The notes: a model not told the origin generated them from the letters alone. A DNA stretch of 64,000 nucleotides from Rahnella aceris (GCF_011684115.1 NZ_JAADJV010000005.1:248001-312000), one strand, 5' to 3'. Shown: positions 9,745 through 21,498, counted from the stretch's first letter. Numbers and translations are program-made.

Positions 9745-10365
9745 TTACAGAATTTCCAACAGCTCAACTTCGAAGATCAGCGCGCTGTATGGAGGGATGG
9801 AAGCCCCCGCGCCACGTTCGCCGTAAGCCAGGTTATGCGGGATATACAGCTCCCACTTAGAACCGACAGGCATCAGGGTCAGTGCTTCGATCCAGCCCGC
9901 GATCACGCCATTGACCGGGAATTCAGCCGGCTCGCCACGCTGTACGGAGCTGTCAAACACGGTACCGTCGATCAGTTTACCGGTGTAATGAACACGTACG
10001 CGATCCTGACGGCCCGGAATGGTGCCTTCGCCCTGGGTGATGACAGAGAATTGCAGACCAGACTCGGTGCTGCTCACGCCTTCGCGCTGTGCATTTGCAG
10101 CCAGGAATTCCTGACCCTGAACAGCCAGAGCTTCCTGGCGTTCACGACGAACAGCATCAGCACGTTCGTGGACTTCACGCAGTGCGCGGTGAACCACATC
10201 AACAGGAACGGCTGGCGTATTCCCTTCCAGCGCGTCGCGTAAGCCTGCCAGCAGTGCGTCAGGCTCTAAACCCTGCAAACCTGATTCCTGCAACTGTTGA
10301 CCGACCTGCAGGCCGATACCGTAACTTGCCTGCGCTTCTACGCTGTCAAATGAAGGGGTAGTCAT
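9745..10365 (-). CDS. fklB: FKBP-type 22-kDa peptidyl-prolyl cis-trans isomerase FklB
   Basis: FklB accelerates cis-trans isomerisation of prolyl bonds; it is a dimeric FKBP22 with an N-terminal dimerisation domain and a long helix. The 206-aa product shows the N-terminal domain (residues 1-85, [12 protein letters not shown]), the linker helix rich in E and R, and the FKBP domain with [18 protein letters not shown] and [15 protein letters not shown]. Length equals that of the E. coli protein (206). No signal peptide is present, so it is probably cytoplasmic. The gene is monocistronic and converges on ytfE. Confidence 0.95.
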   Translation of the reverse strand: MTTPSFDSVEAQASYGIGLQVGQQLQESGLQGLEPDALLAGLRDALEGNTPAVPVDVVHRALREVHERADAVRRERQEALAVQGQEFLAANAQREGVSSTESGLQFSVITQGEGTIPGRQDRVRVHYTGKLIDGTVFDSSVQRGEPAEFPVNGVIAGWIEALTLMPVGSKWELYIPHNLAYGERGAGASIPPYSALIFEVELLEIL

Positions 10366-10620
10366 GAAATTTCCTTAGCTCTTAAAAATGTCGAACGCGC
10401 AGCATAGCAGCGCAAGGCTTTTGGGTAAAATTCTCTGTGAGGCAACATGACGGCAGGCGCAGTTCCTTTCCCTTTTCGGTAAATTTTTCGCATTTGACGC
10501 CATTCACGACATCGTTCGGGTGATATTTGTGCTTTGTCCCTTTCCGCATCAAGCAGTTAAACGGCTATACTAGGCAGCAACAGGCAGTCGACATTACGAC
10601 AGTTAACAAGAGAGGTCGTC

Positions 10621-11331
10621 ATGGGCAGAATCCCGCCCAGGAGAAGGAAAGCCATCCGTATTTATCAACCCATGTTGAGATCCTGGATTGCCATTATGAA
10701 AAGGCCGATGCGAGACACCACAGCACCGCAGAGTGAAAGCGAGAGTGAAATCACTTCTGCAGAAACGGAAACCGGTACTTCCGCCGCCGCCCGGGGCAAA
10801 ACGCTGCTGAGCAAAATCTGGCACATGAGCGACGATTTCCACTGGTTGTCGCCCCTGCCGTATGCGCACCGCCGCGGCATTATTCTGGCTGTGCTGGTCA
10901 TCCTGCTGGCATTACTGTGGCCCTATACGCCAGAAAACACCTATGCGCCGTCGCAACCGCAACAACCGGCAAGTATCCCGATGCAGGCCGATTTGCGTAA
11001 CGATCAGGGCCGCACAACGCAAATGGCGCAGCCTGAGCCTGTTCAGCCGCAGAGTAATGACAACAGCGGCACGTGGCGCAGTTATCAGGTGCAGTCGGGT
11101 CAGACGCTGGCGCAGTTGTTCCGCGATAATAATATGGCAGTAAATGACGTATTTTCGATGGCACGGGTAGAAGGGGCGGACAAACCGCTGAGTACCCTGA
11201 AAACCGGGCAGGAAGTGAAGATACAGCGTGATGCGCAGGGGATGGTCATGGCCCTGCAAGTGACAACGGATCAAAATGTTACCGTGACGTTTACCCGTCA
11301 GCCGGACGGCAGTTTCCAGCGCGGTAACTGA
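10621..11331 (+). CDS. ytfB: OapA/YtfB-family cell-division-associated membrane protein with LysM-like domain
   Basis: A 236-aa bitopic protein. It has a basic cytoplasmic N-terminus (to about residue 84), one membrane segment (GIILAVLVILLALLWPY, about 85-102), a proline/glutamine-rich linker, and a C-terminal OapA domain (about 150-236) with SYQVQSGQTLAQLFRDNN and a LysM-like fold. E. coli YtfB localises to the division site and binds glycans; Haemophilus OapA affects colony opacity and adherence. The start at 10621 follows AGAGAGG; an internal ATG at 10672 would remove part of the tail, which is the least conserved region. Confidence 0.85.
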   Translation: MGRIPPRRRKAIRIYQPMLRSWIAIMKRPMRDTTAPQSESESEITSAETETGTSAAARGKTLLSKIWHMSDDFHWLSPLPYAHRRGIILAVLVILLALLWPYTPENTYAPSQPQQPASIPMQADLRNDQGRTTQMAQPEPVQPQSNDNSGTWRSYQVQSGQTLAQLFRDNNMAVNDVFSMARVEGADKPLSTLKTGQEVKIQRDAQGMVMALQVTTDQNVTVTFTRQPDGSFQRGN

Positions 11332-11371
11332 TCGGCTTCTTATCTTTGCATTGTTCATCATGCAGAAAAGC

Positions 11372-11397
11372 AAAACGCCGGCACATGGCCGGCGTTT
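11372..11397 (-). terminator. Terminator after rplI (also faces ytfB)
   Basis: Stem AAACGCCGGC / GCCGGCGTTT with a 5-base loop. On the minus strand it continues TTTTGCTTTT, fitting the end of the rpsF-priB-rpsR-rplI operon; the plus-strand T-run is short. Confidence 0.78.
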
Positions 11398-11418
11398 CAC
11401 AGGTTAACTTCAGCGCTA

Positions 11419-11883
<465 letters not shown>

Positions 11884-11910
11884 TCAAAGTCGTTAATAGA
11901 CAGTGGCCGA

Positions 11911-12460
<550 letters not shown>

Positions 12461-12465
12461 GGCAA

Positions 12466-12876
<411 letters not shown>

Positions 12877-12894
12877 TTATTCAGCCTCCTGTCA

Positions 12895-12910
12895 GGGTCA
12901 ACCGCGGCCC
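12895..12910 (-). promoter_or_regulatory. Possible bS6:bS18 autoregulatory hairpin in the rpsF leader
   Basis: On the minus strand the leader contains GGGCCGCGGTTGACCC, about 40 bases before the rpsF start. It can close a GGG/CCC stem around a CCG-containing loop. A CCG-bearing leader hairpin is the known binding element of the bS6:bS18 complex in many bacteria. The match is by eye only. Confidence 0.4.
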
Positions 12911-12957
12911 ATGGAAGCAAGGAACGTGTTTGTGTGCGGTCGAAAAAATGACGCGCA

Positions 12958-12986
12958 ATTATATGTACAGCCTGTGGGAAACTCAA
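12958..12986 (-). promoter_or_regulatory. Sigma-70 promoter of the rpsF-priB-rpsR-rplI operon
   Basis: On the minus strand TTGAGT (12986-12981) and TATAAT (12963-12958) are separated by exactly 17 bp. The predicted start is near 12950, giving a leader of about 90 bases before rpsF. Confidence 0.8.
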
Positions 12987-13008
12987 GGAGAAAGGCAGAT
13001 TAATTTCT

Positions 13009-13758
13009 CTACAGCTTTGCAGCGAAGAATGCCGTGACTTCTGCCAGCGCATGAACCGAGACTTTATGCTTCGCGCCAGCTTCAGAAATAAAGGTCAGAT
13101 TATCATCTGCACCGCTTTCAGCCAGTTCCTGCCGCAAGCGCTGGCTTTCAGCAAAAGGCACCACATCATCTTCTTCACCGTGCCAGACAAACAACGGAAT
13201 ATCTGCGATTAACGCCGCTTTCCCGGTGAAATCCAGACTCAGCAAAGGCGCGATTTCGCGTTCAAATACGTCACGCTGCACAATGCCACCGGCGTTGTAA
13301 GCTGGAAAAAGGTGGTGAGATAAACGCGCGAAATAACCAGAGCCCATCAGGTTAGCCGCCGCTTTAATCCATGGGAATTTGATCAGCGCCGCCATGGTGG
13401 TCATGCCCCCCATCGAAACGCCAGCGACGCCTAAACGCTGCGGATCCGCCAGACCGCGTCCGACAAACTCGTCTTTCAGACACGCCAGTTCATCAATGTT
13501 GTTCTGCAAAATGCTCCAGAAATTCGCCAGACATCGCGCTTCGTCGTTTTCTGCGCGCGCACCGTGCATTAATGCATCAGGCAATATCACGCGAAAACCC
13601 GCCTTTGCCAGCGTGTAGCCGAAATATGAGTAAATCTCTTTGGAAGACAGAAAACCATGATAGAAAAAAATCGTCGGAAGTTGTTGCTGATACTGTCCGG
13701 CTGGCACGGCATGAATGATCTGGATCCCTTCAATATTTTCTTCGTACATCTCAACCAT
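13009..13758 (-). CDS. yjfP: Alpha/beta-hydrolase YjfP, carboxylesterase-like
   Basis: A 249-aa alpha/beta hydrolase related to E. coli YjfP (249 aa), which has carboxylesterase activity on short acyl esters. Visible elements: the oxyanion motif FFYHGFLSS (near residue 31), the nucleophile elbow GVSMGG (near residue 114), an acidic residue in HGEEDDVVP and a C-terminal histidine in AKHKVSVHA. The start at 13758 is chosen because AGGGGAAA precedes it and the length then matches the family; a longer reading to 13839 lacks a ribosome site. Natural substrate unknown. Confidence 0.88.
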   Translation of the reverse strand: MVEMYEENIEGIQIIHAVPAGQYQQQLPTIFFYHGFLSSKEIYSYFGYTLAKAGFRVILPDALMHGARAENDEARCLANFWSILQNNIDELACLKDEFVGRGLADPQRLGVAGVSMGGMTTMAALIKFPWIKAAANLMGSGYFARLSHHLFPAYNAGGIVQRDVFEREIAPLLSLDFTGKAALIADIPLFVWHGEEDDVVPFAESQRLRQELAESGADDNLTFISEAGAKHKVSVHALAEVTAFFAAKL

Positions 13759-13933
13759 CGTGCTTTCCCCTGTGCATTTAGAAAAAATATCGGCCTCTGT
13801 GAGTTTTGACATTCTACGGGTCTGCAAAACGGCGACCACAACCTTTTTCGTATGATTTATAACCCGTTATTCAAAATCCGCATTTTTCAGTTGGCTGACC
13901 TTAATTCAAATTCACATGTTTATATTTATTTCA

Positions 13934-13947
13934 TTGATTCAGATCAA
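13934..13947. promoter_or_regulatory. Consensus FNR-type box upstream of the chemoreceptor gene
   Basis: TTGATTCAGATCAA fits TTGAT-N4-ATCAA at all ten defined positions. It is centred at 13940.5. A -10-like TACATT at 13968-13973 would put a start near 13981, so the box would sit close to -41.5, the class II FNR activation position. An outer inverted repeat (TATTTCAT ... ATGAAATA) surrounds it. Regulation of the divergent yjfP cannot be excluded. Confidence 0.6.
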
Positions 13948-13980
13948 TTTTACATGAAATAAATAGTTACATTTGATCGT

Positions 13981-14007
13981 TAATCCTTTCCCGTTCTCCG
14001 CCGTTAG
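13981..14007 (+). promoter_or_regulatory. Weak candidate sigma-28 (FliA) promoter of the chemoreceptor gene
   Basis: TAATCCTT, 11 bp, then GCCGTTAG. This compares with the FliA consensus TAAAGTTT-N11-GCCGATAA (5/8 and 6/8). Chemoreceptors are often FliA-dependent, but the match is modest. The bases CCGTTAG (14001) also form an inverted repeat with CTAACGG (14022) just before the start codon. Confidence 0.3.
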
Positions 14008-14037
14008 TGCGCTATCAGAAGCTAACGGGAAAAACCC

Positions 14038-15987
14038 ATGAAAACGGCATCAAAACGCTCATTTCGACGGTGGAGCATTGGCGCAAAACTGGCCAGCATC
14101 GCCTCCCTGCTGGTCGGTTCCTTATTTATTATTTTCACTTTGTCACTGACTCACTCCGCCGGAAAGCAGGTCAATGAACTGGCCGTTAACGCCATTTCCG
14201 AGCAGGTGACCGGGGTGGTAGACATGATCGAAATGTACAATGCCAGCCTGAATGCGGAAGTGGACAGCTATACGCGTCTGTTCAGCCATTTTCTGCCATC
14301 GGATTTCGAACTTGATACTACCAGCCCGATAATGGTGGGCGATCAGTCAGCACCTGTCATAAAAGCAGGCGGTACGCCACTGAATCTGGATAGCAAAATC
14401 CCCGATGATTTTCTGGCGCGCACCAGCGCAATTTCCACAGTGTTTGCACGCCGCGGCGATGACTTTATCCGCGTAACCACGTCCCTGAAAAAACAGGACG
14501 GCACCCGCGCCATCGGCACCTTACTCGACAGTAGCAGCCCGGCTTACGCACAGATTATGGCCGGACAATCCTTCAACGGGCTGGCGACACTGTTCGGCAA
14601 GAAATACATCACCAAATATCAGCCGGTGCGCGATACGCAGGGCAGCGTGATTGGGATTTTATTTGTGGGTGTCGATATCACCCAGGAATATGCTGATATG
14701 CGCCAGAAGATCCTGTCCAAACGCATTGGCGAGAAAGGCTATTTCTTTGTGCTGAACAGCGCACCCGGTAAAGATCTCGGTAAATATCTGGTGCATTTCA
14801 CTGATGAAGGAAAAACGCCAGCGTGGCCTGAAGGCGAACTGCAGCAGGTCATGTCACAGCCAAAAGGCCAGCGTGAATACACTGACGCAACCAGCCAGCA
14901 TCAGCAATTCATGGTATATGCGAATGTGCCGGCCTGGCATTGGGTGGTGGTCGGCAGTACCGATAAAAACAGCCTGGTGGAACAGGTCAACAGCACGCGT
15001 AATCACTTCCTGATGGTGAGCCTGCTGGCGCTGGCATGTTTCGCTGCACTGTTTATCTGGCTGACGCGCAAGCTGGTCAGCCGCCCGCTGAGCGACGTCG
15101 TGAGTATTGCACAACAATATGCCAGCGGTGACCTGCGCGCGCGGGCTGAAACCCAGCGTGTTGATGAAATTGGTGCCCTGATGCATGCGATCGACGGCAT
15201 CGGCCACGGGCTGGAAAAAATTGTCGGTGAAGTCCGGCAGGTTTCCTCTGAAATTATGATGAATACGCAAGGACTTGCGCACGACAGCGAGCAGATTAAT
15301 CATCAGATCGGCACGCAAGCCAGCAGTCTGGAAGAAACCTCAGCCAGCATGGAGCAGATCACCGCTACCGTACAGAACACGGCGGACAATGCCACACAGG
15401 CCACTCAACTGGTGCAACAGACCGACAAAGCGGCCACTGTCGGTGCTGATGCAGTAAATCAGTCGGTTGAGAGCATGGAGGCCATTAAGCACGCCTCAAC
15501 GCGTATCGCGGATATCACGACCGTCATCGAGGGCATCGCCTTCCAGACCAATATTCTGGCCCTTAACGCCGCCGTAGAAGCCGCCAGAGCCGGTGAGCAC
15601 GGGCGCGGATTCGCGGTTGTCGCTGCAGAAGTCCGGGCGCTGGCACAGCGCAGTTCAAATGCGGTGAAGGAGATTGAAAATCTGGTCGCGGATTCCCTGA
15701 GCAAAGTCGAGGACGGCCACCAGAGTGCAGCCAAAACGCAGATAAACATGAACGATATTTTGCAGGGTATTCGCCAGGTCAAAGTGCTGATGAGCGATAT
15801 CGATCTGGCCTCGCACGAGCAGTCGTCCGGTATTTCACAGGTAAACATTGCCATTATGCAGATTGGTAAAGCGACGCAGGAGAACGCCACGCTGGTGGAG
15901 AATTCACAGCAAACTGCGGCGGCGCTCAGCGAACAAGGCCGCCATCTCTCACAACTGGTCAGCGTCTTTAAAATTTCCGAACGGTAA
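14038..15987 (+). CDS. Methyl-accepting chemotaxis protein with Cache sensor domain
   Basis: A 649-aa transmembrane chemoreceptor. Order: TM1 (about 16-38), a periplasmic Cache_3-Cache_2-type sensor (about 40-320, with the terminal motif [11 protein letters not shown]), TM2 (about 325-346), HAMP (about 347-400) and a cytoplasmic signalling domain. The hairpin tip near residue 500 reads [20 protein letters not shown]. The C-terminus (VFKISER) lacks the NWETF-type CheR/CheB docking pentapeptide. It would signal through CheW/CheA; the ligand is unknown. It sits between yjfP and bsmA, where E. coli has no receptor, so it is an accessory insertion. A consensus FNR-type box lies about 100 bp upstream. 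Confidence 0.92.
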   Translation: MKTASKRSFRRWSIGAKLASIASLLVGSLFIIFTLSLTHSAGKQVNELAVNAISEQVTGVVDMIEMYNASLNAEVDSYTRLFSHFLPSDFELDTTSPIMVGDQSAPVIKAGGTPLNLDSKIPDDFLARTSAISTVFARRGDDFIRVTTSLKKQDGTRAIGTLLDSSSPAYAQIMAGQSFNGLATLFGKKYITKYQPVRDTQGSVIGILFVGVDITQEYADMRQKILSKRIGEKGYFFVLNSAPGKDLGKYLVHFTDEGKTPAWPEGELQQVMSQPKGQREYTDATSQHQQFMVYANVPAWHWVVVGSTDKNSLVEQVNSTRNHFLMVSLLALACFAALFIWLTRKLVSRPLSDVVSIAQQYASGDLRARAETQRVDEIGALMHAIDGIGHGLEKIVGEVRQVSSEIMMNTQGLAHDSEQINHQIGTQASSLEETSASMEQITATVQNTADNATQATQLVQQTDKAATVGADAVNQSVESMEAIKHASTRIADITTVIEGIAFQTNILALNAAVEAARAGEHGRGFAVVAAEVRALAQRSSNAVKEIENLVADSLSKVEDGHQSAAKTQINMNDILQGIRQVKVLMSDIDLASHEQSSGISQVNIAIMQIGKATQENATLVENSQQTAAALSEQGRHLSQLVSVFKISER

Positions 15988-16039
15988 GACGTGAATTGCG
16001 CGGCAATATACACCGCGCGGACTCGCCAGCACACCGGTG

Positions 16040-16070
16040 AAAGGGCTACACTTCAGGGTATCGCCCTTTT
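16040..16070 (+). terminator. Probable terminator of the chemoreceptor gene
   Basis: Stem AAAGGGC / GCCCTTT with a 16-base loop and TTTT at the 3' side. It ends only 13 bp before bsmA, so if it works bsmA would need read-through or a promoter within the loop region. Confidence 0.45.
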
Positions 16071-16083
16071 ACCGGATATCACG

Positions 16084-16395
16084 ATGAAATCCCTCCGAAT
16101 CTCCGCTGCGCTGTTGTTACTGGTTGCGCTAAGCGGTTGCAGTAATCTGATGCAAATCACGCCGGTTCCGCCGCCTGCCGTGACAACCAAAGCGCAGGAA
16201 ATTACCCGTGCGCAGACTTCCACTCTCACCAAAATTGGCAGCATCACGGTCGATGTGATTGGCAGTCCGATGGATGCAGAAGCAGAAGTGCAGCGCCGCG
16301 CCGATGCGGCGGGTGCGCATTACTACGTGATCATGTTTAACAGCGAAACTATTATTCCCGGCCGCTGGTATTCACAGGCCACACTCTACCGCTGA
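16084..16395 (+). CDS. bsmA: BsmA (YjfO) family lipoprotein with YhcN domain
   Basis: A 103-aa lipoprotein with lipobox LSGC (Cys at residue 19) and a DUF1471/YhcN-type domain (GSITVDVIGSPMDAEAEVQRRADAAGAHYY). E. coli BsmA is linked to biofilm response and peroxide stress. The start at 16084 gives a proper lipoprotein signal; an earlier reading from 15991 would put untypical residues before it. The stop codon abuts the stop codon of convergent aidB with no base between them. Confidence 0.82.
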   Translation: MKSLRISAALLLLVALSGCSNLMQITPVPPPAVTTKAQEITRAQTSTLTKIGSITVDVIGSPMDAEAEVQRRADAAGAHYYVIMFNSETIIPGRWYSQATLYR

Positions 16396-18027
16396 TTATT
16401 CAGCGCCGATCGCCCGGTTAAGCAACAACTGGCACAAACGTTCCGGCAACAGCGTTTCTCCACGCGGATCAAGCACCATACGGCACCACGCGTCTGCTAG
16501 CGGTGGCGACGCAAACTCCAGCATTTGCGTCGCGGTCAGCAGGTTAAATAGCTGACCGGTAAGCCAGCGCCCCTGCGCTTCTTCCGGCCTGCGCAACCGT
16601 TGTAAAAACTGGCGCGACGCCCGGTCAAAGACGCGGTTTTGTCCGCGCGCCTGATGCAAAATCTGCTGAACCATTTCCGCGCTGGCAGGCAGTTTTTTCA
16701 GCGTGCGCAGCACATCAAGACACATAACGTTTCCCGATCCTTCCCAGATACTGTTGACCGGCATTTCGCGGTACAAACGCGGCAATTCGCTGTCTTCGCA
16801 ATAGCCAATCCCTCCCAACACTTCCATCGCCTCTGCCACAAACGGCATCCCCTGGCGGCACACTTCGAACTTTGCAGCGGGCGTCAGCAGGCGGCATAAC
16901 AATTGTTCCGCCGGATTATCCTGCGCATCGGACGCCGTGGCCAGACGCATCAGCAACATCGTCTGCCCTTCCAGCAACAGCGCCATGCGGCTCAGCGTCT
17001 GGCGCATCAGCGGTTGTTCGATAAGCGGTTTACCAAAAACCTGCCGCTGGAAGGCGTGGTACAGCGCAACCGACAACGCCCGGCGCATCATAGCGTGGCT
17101 TCCCAGCGCGCAGTCAAAGCGCGTATGACCGCCCATTTTCAGGATATGGCGGACGCCCTCGCCTTCTTCGCCCAGCAGCCAGCCGGTGGCATTCTGAAAC
17201 TCCACTTCGCTGCTGGCGTTCGAACGGTTACCCAATTTGTCTTTCAGGCGTTCGATGCGGATCGCATTGCGCGTTCCGTCGGGCAATACGCGCGGCAGAA
17301 AGAAGCAGGACAGTCCGCCATCAGTCTGCGCCAGCACCAGATGCGCATCGCTTTGCGGCACGGAGAAGAACCATTTGTGGCCCACCAGATGATAAGGTTT
17401 TCCGCTGCCGCGTCCTTCCAGCGCCGTCGCCCGCGTGGTGTTGCTGAGCACGTCCGAGCCGCCCTGTTTTTCCGTCATGCCCATGCCGATCAGCACGCCT
17501 TTCTTCTGATCGCCGGATTGCAGATGCGGATCATAACGGTCAGATAACAGCGGTTTCATCCAGCCACTGAACTCCGGCGGCAGATATTTTTGCAGCAACG
17601 GGATCGCGCCAAATGTCATCGTCACCGGGCATAACGTCCCCGCTTCAACCTGACCGTGAAGAATAAAACGCGCCGCACGCGCCACCACCGAGCCGATACG
17701 CGCATCTTCCTGCCAGGGTAAATTGTGCACGCGGTTGGCGATCAACCCTTGCATCAGCAGATGCCACGCAGGATGGAAACGCACGTCATCAAGACGTTCA
17801 CCGGTGGTGTCATAACGCAAAAGATCGGGCGGATTGGTATTCGCCAGCCTTCCCAGCTCCAGCGATTCTGCAGAGCCTAACTGCTGCCCGAGGGACGCCA
17901 GGACATCGGCATCCCAGCCCGCCTGCTGGCGGGAAACCGCTTCGCGCAACGGGGTGTCGGAAAGGAATAAATTGCTGTTACTCAGTGGTTTGGGTTGATT
18001 GAAAACCCGGTGTGTTTCCCAGTCCAT
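16396..18027 (-). CDS. aidB: AidB, acyl-CoA-dehydrogenase-like adaptive response protein
   Basis: AidB is a flavoprotein of the acyl-CoA dehydrogenase superfamily that binds DNA and is induced by alkylation damage through Ada in E. coli. The 543-aa product begins MDWETHRVFNQPKPLSNSNL and contains GMGMTEKQGGSDV (near residue 187), HKWFFSVPQSDAHLVLAQT, and the C-terminal DNA-binding part. The start at 18027 has AGGGAG upstream and matches the E. coli start (541 aa). A clear Ada operator was not recognised. It follows rlmB on the same strand but is separated by a terminator. Confidence 0.94.
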   Translation of the reverse strand: MDWETHRVFNQPKPLSNSNLFLSDTPLREAVSRQQAGWDADVLASLGQQLGSAESLELGRLANTNPPDLLRYDTTGERLDDVRFHPAWHLLMQGLIANRVHNLPWQEDARIGSVVARAARFILHGQVEAGTLCPVTMTFGAIPLLQKYLPPEFSGWMKPLLSDRYDPHLQSGDQKKGVLIGMGMTEKQGGSDVLSNTTRATALEGRGSGKPYHLVGHKWFFSVPQSDAHLVLAQTDGGLSCFFLPRVLPDGTRNAIRIERLKDKLGNRSNASSEVEFQNATGWLLGEEGEGVRHILKMGGHTRFDCALGSHAMMRRALSVALYHAFQRQVFGKPLIEQPLMRQTLSRMALLLEGQTMLLMRLATASDAQDNPAEQLLCRLLTPAAKFEVCRQGMPFVAEAMEVLGGIGYCEDSELPRLYREMPVNSIWEGSGNVMCLDVLRTLKKLPASAEMVQQILHQARGQNRVFDRASRQFLQRLRRPEEAQGRWLTGQLFNLLTATQMLEFASPPLADAWCRMVLDPRGETLLPERLCQLLLNRAIGAE

Positions 18028-18113
18028 CGCCTGCTCCCTGTTAAAAGGATATGGCGTAAGTATGGTAAAAATCGGGAAATTAACAGGCGGACAGATCACA
18101 AAGGCAGAAATGC

Positions 18114-18139
18114 AAACGGGAGCCCTGAGGCTCCCGTTT
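18114..18139 (-). terminator. Hairpin terminator after rlmB
   Basis: Perfect 11-bp stem AAACGGGAGCC / GGCTCCCGTTT with a 4-base loop, 25 bp beyond the rlmB stop on the minus strand. The T-run is short (GTTTGCATTT). Confidence 0.72.
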
Positions 18140-18163
18140 AATCAGCGGATCAATAAACGACAA

Positions 18164-18907
18164 TCAGCTTTTCTTCAGGCCGCGCTGACGTACCGCTTCG
18201 AACAGGCAAACACCGGTGGCTACGGAAACATTCAGGGAAGAGACGCTCCCCGCCATCGGGATGCTGATCAGTTCGTCGCAATGTTCGCGGGTCAGACGGC
18301 GCATACCTTCGCCTTCTGCGCCCATCACCAGCGCCATCGGGCCGGTCATTTTACTCTGGAACAGGTCATGATCCGCTTCACCGGCCGTGCCGACGATCCA
18401 GACATTATGTTCCTGCAATACGCGCAACGTACGCGCCAGATTGGTCACGTTGATCAACGGCACGTTTTCAGCGGCGCCGCTGGCAACTTTTTTGGCGGTG
18501 GCGTTCAGTTTCGCGGAACGGTCGCGCGGAACAATCACCGCGTGAACACCCGCCGCATCCGCGGTACGCAGACAGGCACCCAGGTTATGTGGATCCGTTA
18601 CGCCATCCAGCACCAGCAGGAACGGACAATCGAGGCTTTCCAGCAACGCAGGCAGGTCATTTTCCTGATACTGGCGGCCTTCGCGCACACGCGCAATAAT
18701 CCCCTGATGCACAGCACCTTCGGATTTCTCATCCAGCCACTGGCGGCTCGCCACCTGGATCACGATACCGCTGGCTTCCAGCTCGTCGATCAGCGGTTTC
18801 AGGCGTTTATCGTCACGGCCTTTCAGGATAAAGACTTCCAGAAAGCGTTGCGGATCGTTGTCGAGTAAGGCTTTAACGGAGTGAATACCGTAGATAATTT
18901 CGCTCAT
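18164..18907 (-). CDS. rlmB: 23S rRNA (guanosine-2251-2'-O)-methyltransferase RlmB
   Basis: RlmB methylates the ribose of G2251 in the peptidyl-transferase P-loop of 23S rRNA. The 247-aa product is a SPOUT methyltransferase with an N-terminal L30e-like substrate-binding domain (1-75). The knotted catalytic domain has [20 protein letters not shown] (about 115-134), [12 protein letters not shown] (about 193) and [15 protein letters not shown] (about 222). The start at 18907 ([10 protein letters not shown]) matches the family; a longer reading adds 24 non-family residues. It is the last gene of the purA-nsrR-rnr-rlmB cluster, 92 bp after rnr. Confidence 0.96.
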   Translation of the reverse strand: MSEIIYGIHSVKALLDNDPQRFLEVFILKGRDDKRLKPLIDELEASGIVIQVASRQWLDEKSEGAVHQGIIARVREGRQYQENDLPALLESLDCPFLLVLDGVTDPHNLGACLRTADAAGVHAVIVPRDRSAKLNATAKKVASGAAENVPLINVTNLARTLRVLQEHNVWIVGTAGEADHDLFQSKMTGPMALVMGAEGEGMRRLTREHCDELISIPMAGSVSSLNVSVATGVCLFEAVRQRGLKKS

Positions 18908-18999
18908 GATGCTCTTTAAAATAGACTTGCGGACAGCAAGCTGTCCGCAATTTAGTAAGGTTACAGACGATTCTATCATAGAAGAATCGTCAGAAAGGA

Positions 19000-21498
19000 C
19001 TAGCTGTCAGACTGCTTTTTCTTCGCGCGTTTGGCTCTGGTGGCCGCCGCAATTTTTGCAGTTTTGTCAGAAGGCTTTTTGGCTTTCTTCGGTTTACCGT
19101 CTTTACCCACAGCACTGACCGCTTTCTCTTTCTTCGGTTTGGCTGGTTTTGCGTCATCTTTGCGGAACGCGCTGTCCGGCTCAAAATTCACGTTTTTCTT
19201 AGCAGTACGGCGACGGCCAGCATTAGCTGGCGCGGCAGAACGCATGGTACGTTCGCCACCTTTTTTCGCGCGGTCACGCGCGGTTTTGCCTTCACCCCGT
19301 GCTTTGCGGGTGCTGGAAACCAGCGCGAAATCGATTTTACGTTCGTCCATATGCACGGCTTCAACACGAATTTCTACCGTATCGCCCAGGCGATAAACCG
19401 CACCGGAGGATTCACCCACCAGACGCTGACCGATGTTATCGTAACGGTAATAATCATTGTCGAGCGATGACACGTGCACCAGGCCGTCGATGAACAGATC
19501 GTTGAGGCGGACGAAGAAGCCGAAGCCGGTGACACTGGCGATAATGCCGGTGAAGACTTCACCCACATGATCTTGCATGAAGTCGCACTTCAGCCAGTCC
19601 GCCACGTTGCGGGTGGCTTCGTCCGCGCGGCGTTCTGCCATCGAACAATGCTCGCCGAGCTGCAACATATCTTCGTAATCACTGTGCCAGCCGCCGGTTG
19701 GCGTCCAGCGATCTTTCAACGTGCCGTGCTCTTTCGCCAGCAGATACTTGATCGCGCGGTGCAATGCCAGATCCGGATAACGACGGATTGGCGACGTAAA
19801 ATGCCCGTAAGAAGGCAATGCCAGACCAAAGTGGCCACGGTTTTCCGGATCGTAAATCGCCTGTTTCATTGAACGCAGCAACATAGTTTGCAGCATTTCG
19901 CGGTCAGGACGATCGGCCAGTTCATCCATGATCTGAGCATAATCTTTCGGCTCAGGCTTCATGCCGCCGCCCATCACCAGACCCAATTCACCCAGCACGC
20001 TTTTCAGCGCGGAGATATGGTCATCGCTTGGACGGTCATGCACGCGGAACAGCGCCGGTTCGTTATGTTTTTCAACAAAACGCGCCGCAGCAATGTTCGC
20101 CATGATCATGCACTCTTCGATCAGTTTGTGGGCATCGTTACGTACGGTCGGTTCGACACGTTCGATACGACGCTCAGCATTGAAGATAAATTTCGCTTCT
20201 TCGGTTTCGAACGCGATACCGCCACGTTCTGCACGCGCCTGATCCAGCACTTTGTACATGGTGTGCAGTTCAAGCAGATGCTTAACCAGCGGCGAATATT
20301 GCTCGCGCAGTTCCGGATCGCCTTCGATGATGCGCCAGACTTTGTTGTATGTCAGACGCGCGTGAGAGCTCATCACGGCTTCGTAGAATTTAGAGCTGGT
20401 CAGTTTGCCCTGCGCGGAGATAGTCATCTCACAGACCATACACAGGCGGTCTACCTGCGGGTTCAGCGAACACAGGCCATTAGACAGCACTTCCGGCAGC
20501 ATCGGCACAACCTGTGACGGGAAATACACCGACGTAGCGCGGCTGCGGGCTTCATCGTCCAGCGCGGTGCCGTGACGGACGTAATAGCTCACGTCGGCGA
20601 TTGCCACCCACAGGCGCCAGCCACCACCACGTTTTTTCTCACAGTACACGGCGTCATCGAAGTCACGGGCATCTTCACCATCAATGGTGACCAGCGGCAG
20701 ATTGCGTAAATCCACGCGACCTTTTTTCGCTTCTTCCGGCACCTGTTCGCTCAGGTCTTCGACCTGTTTGAGAACCTGTGGCGGCCAGACGTGCGGGATT
20801 TCATGGGTACGCAGGGCGATATCTACCGCCATACTGGTGCCCATTTTATCGCCGAGGACTTCAACGATTTTACCGACCGCTTTGGTACGGCGGGTCGGAC
20901 GCTGTGTCAGCTCGACCACCACCATATATCCCATGCGTGCGCCGTTAATGGCATCGGCCGGGATCAGAATATCAAAGCTCAGACGACTGTCGTCGGGTAC
21001 CACAAAACCGGCACCCGCATCGGTAAAGTAACGGCCCACAATCTGGCTCATTTTAGGCACCAGAACACGCACGATGCGCGCTTCACGGCGGCCTTTACGG
21101 TCGGTTCCAACTGGTTGTGCCAGGACCACGTCACCGTGGATGCACATTTTCATTTGTTCAGCAGACAAATACACATCGTCTTTCTTCACGCCTTCCAGGC
21201 GCAGGAAACCGTAACCATCACGATGGCCGATAACCGTGCCTTTCAGCAAGTCCAGACGCTCCGGCAGCGCGTAGCACTGGCGGCGGGTAAAGACTAACTG
21301 GCCGTCACGCTCCATTGCGCGCAAACGGCGACGCAGGGCTTCCAGCGCTTCTTCTCCGGAAAGATTCAGTTCGTTACCAATTTCTTCCCGGCTGGCTGGG
21401 GTTTCACGTTTCGCGAGATGTTCCAGAATAAATTCACGGCTGGGAATAGGTGATTCGTATTTTTCTGCTTCTCGTTCCAGGAATGGATCTTGTGACAT
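19000..21498 (-). CDS. rnr: Ribonuclease R, 3'-5' exoribonuclease
   Basis: RNase R degrades structured RNA processively, matures tmRNA-targeted messages and is important in cold shock and stationary phase. The 832-aa product has an N-terminal winged-helix region, cold-shock domains (about 85-215), the RNB catalytic domain with [15 protein letters not shown] (near 273, metal-binding aspartates), an S1 domain (near 645) and a long Lys/Arg/Ala tail. The start at 21498 has GGAGGAACC upstream and matches E. coli. An in-frame ATG at 21543 overlaps the nsrR stop (ATGA) and would add 15 residues. Confidence 0.96.
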   Translation of the reverse strand: MSQDPFLEREAEKYESPIPSREFILEHLAKRETPASREEIGNELNLSGEEALEALRRRLRAMERDGQLVFTRRQCYALPERLDLLKGTVIGHRDGYGFLRLEGVKKDDVYLSAEQMKMCIHGDVVLAQPVGTDRKGRREARIVRVLVPKMSQIVGRYFTDAGAGFVVPDDSRLSFDILIPADAINGARMGYMVVVELTQRPTRRTKAVGKIVEVLGDKMGTSMAVDIALRTHEIPHVWPPQVLKQVEDLSEQVPEEAKKGRVDLRNLPLVTIDGEDARDFDDAVYCEKKRGGGWRLWVAIADVSYYVRHGTALDDEARSRATSVYFPSQVVPMLPEVLSNGLCSLNPQVDRLCMVCEMTISAQGKLTSSKFYEAVMSSHARLTYNKVWRIIEGDPELREQYSPLVKHLLELHTMYKVLDQARAERGGIAFETEEAKFIFNAERRIERVEPTVRNDAHKLIEECMIMANIAAARFVEKHNEPALFRVHDRPSDDHISALKSVLGELGLVMGGGMKPEPKDYAQIMDELADRPDREMLQTMLLRSMKQAIYDPENRGHFGLALPSYGHFTSPIRRYPDLALHRAIKYLLAKEHGTLKDRWTPTGGWHSDYEDMLQLGEHCSMAERRADEATRNVADWLKCDFMQDHVGEVFTGIIASVTGFGFFVRLNDLFIDGLVHVSSLDNDYYRYDNIGQRLVGESSGAVYRLGDTVEIRVEAVHMDERKIDFALVSSTRKARGEGKTARDRAKKGGERTMRSAAPANAGRRRTAKKNVNFEPDSAFRKDDAKPAKPKKEKAVSAVGKDGKPKKAKKPSDKTAKIAAATRAKRAKKKQSDS

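Noticed and set aside
15991..16083. Extended N-terminus for bsmA
   Set aside because: It would put about 31 residues ahead of a canonical lipoprotein signal and run through a hairpin; the ATG at 16084 fits the family.
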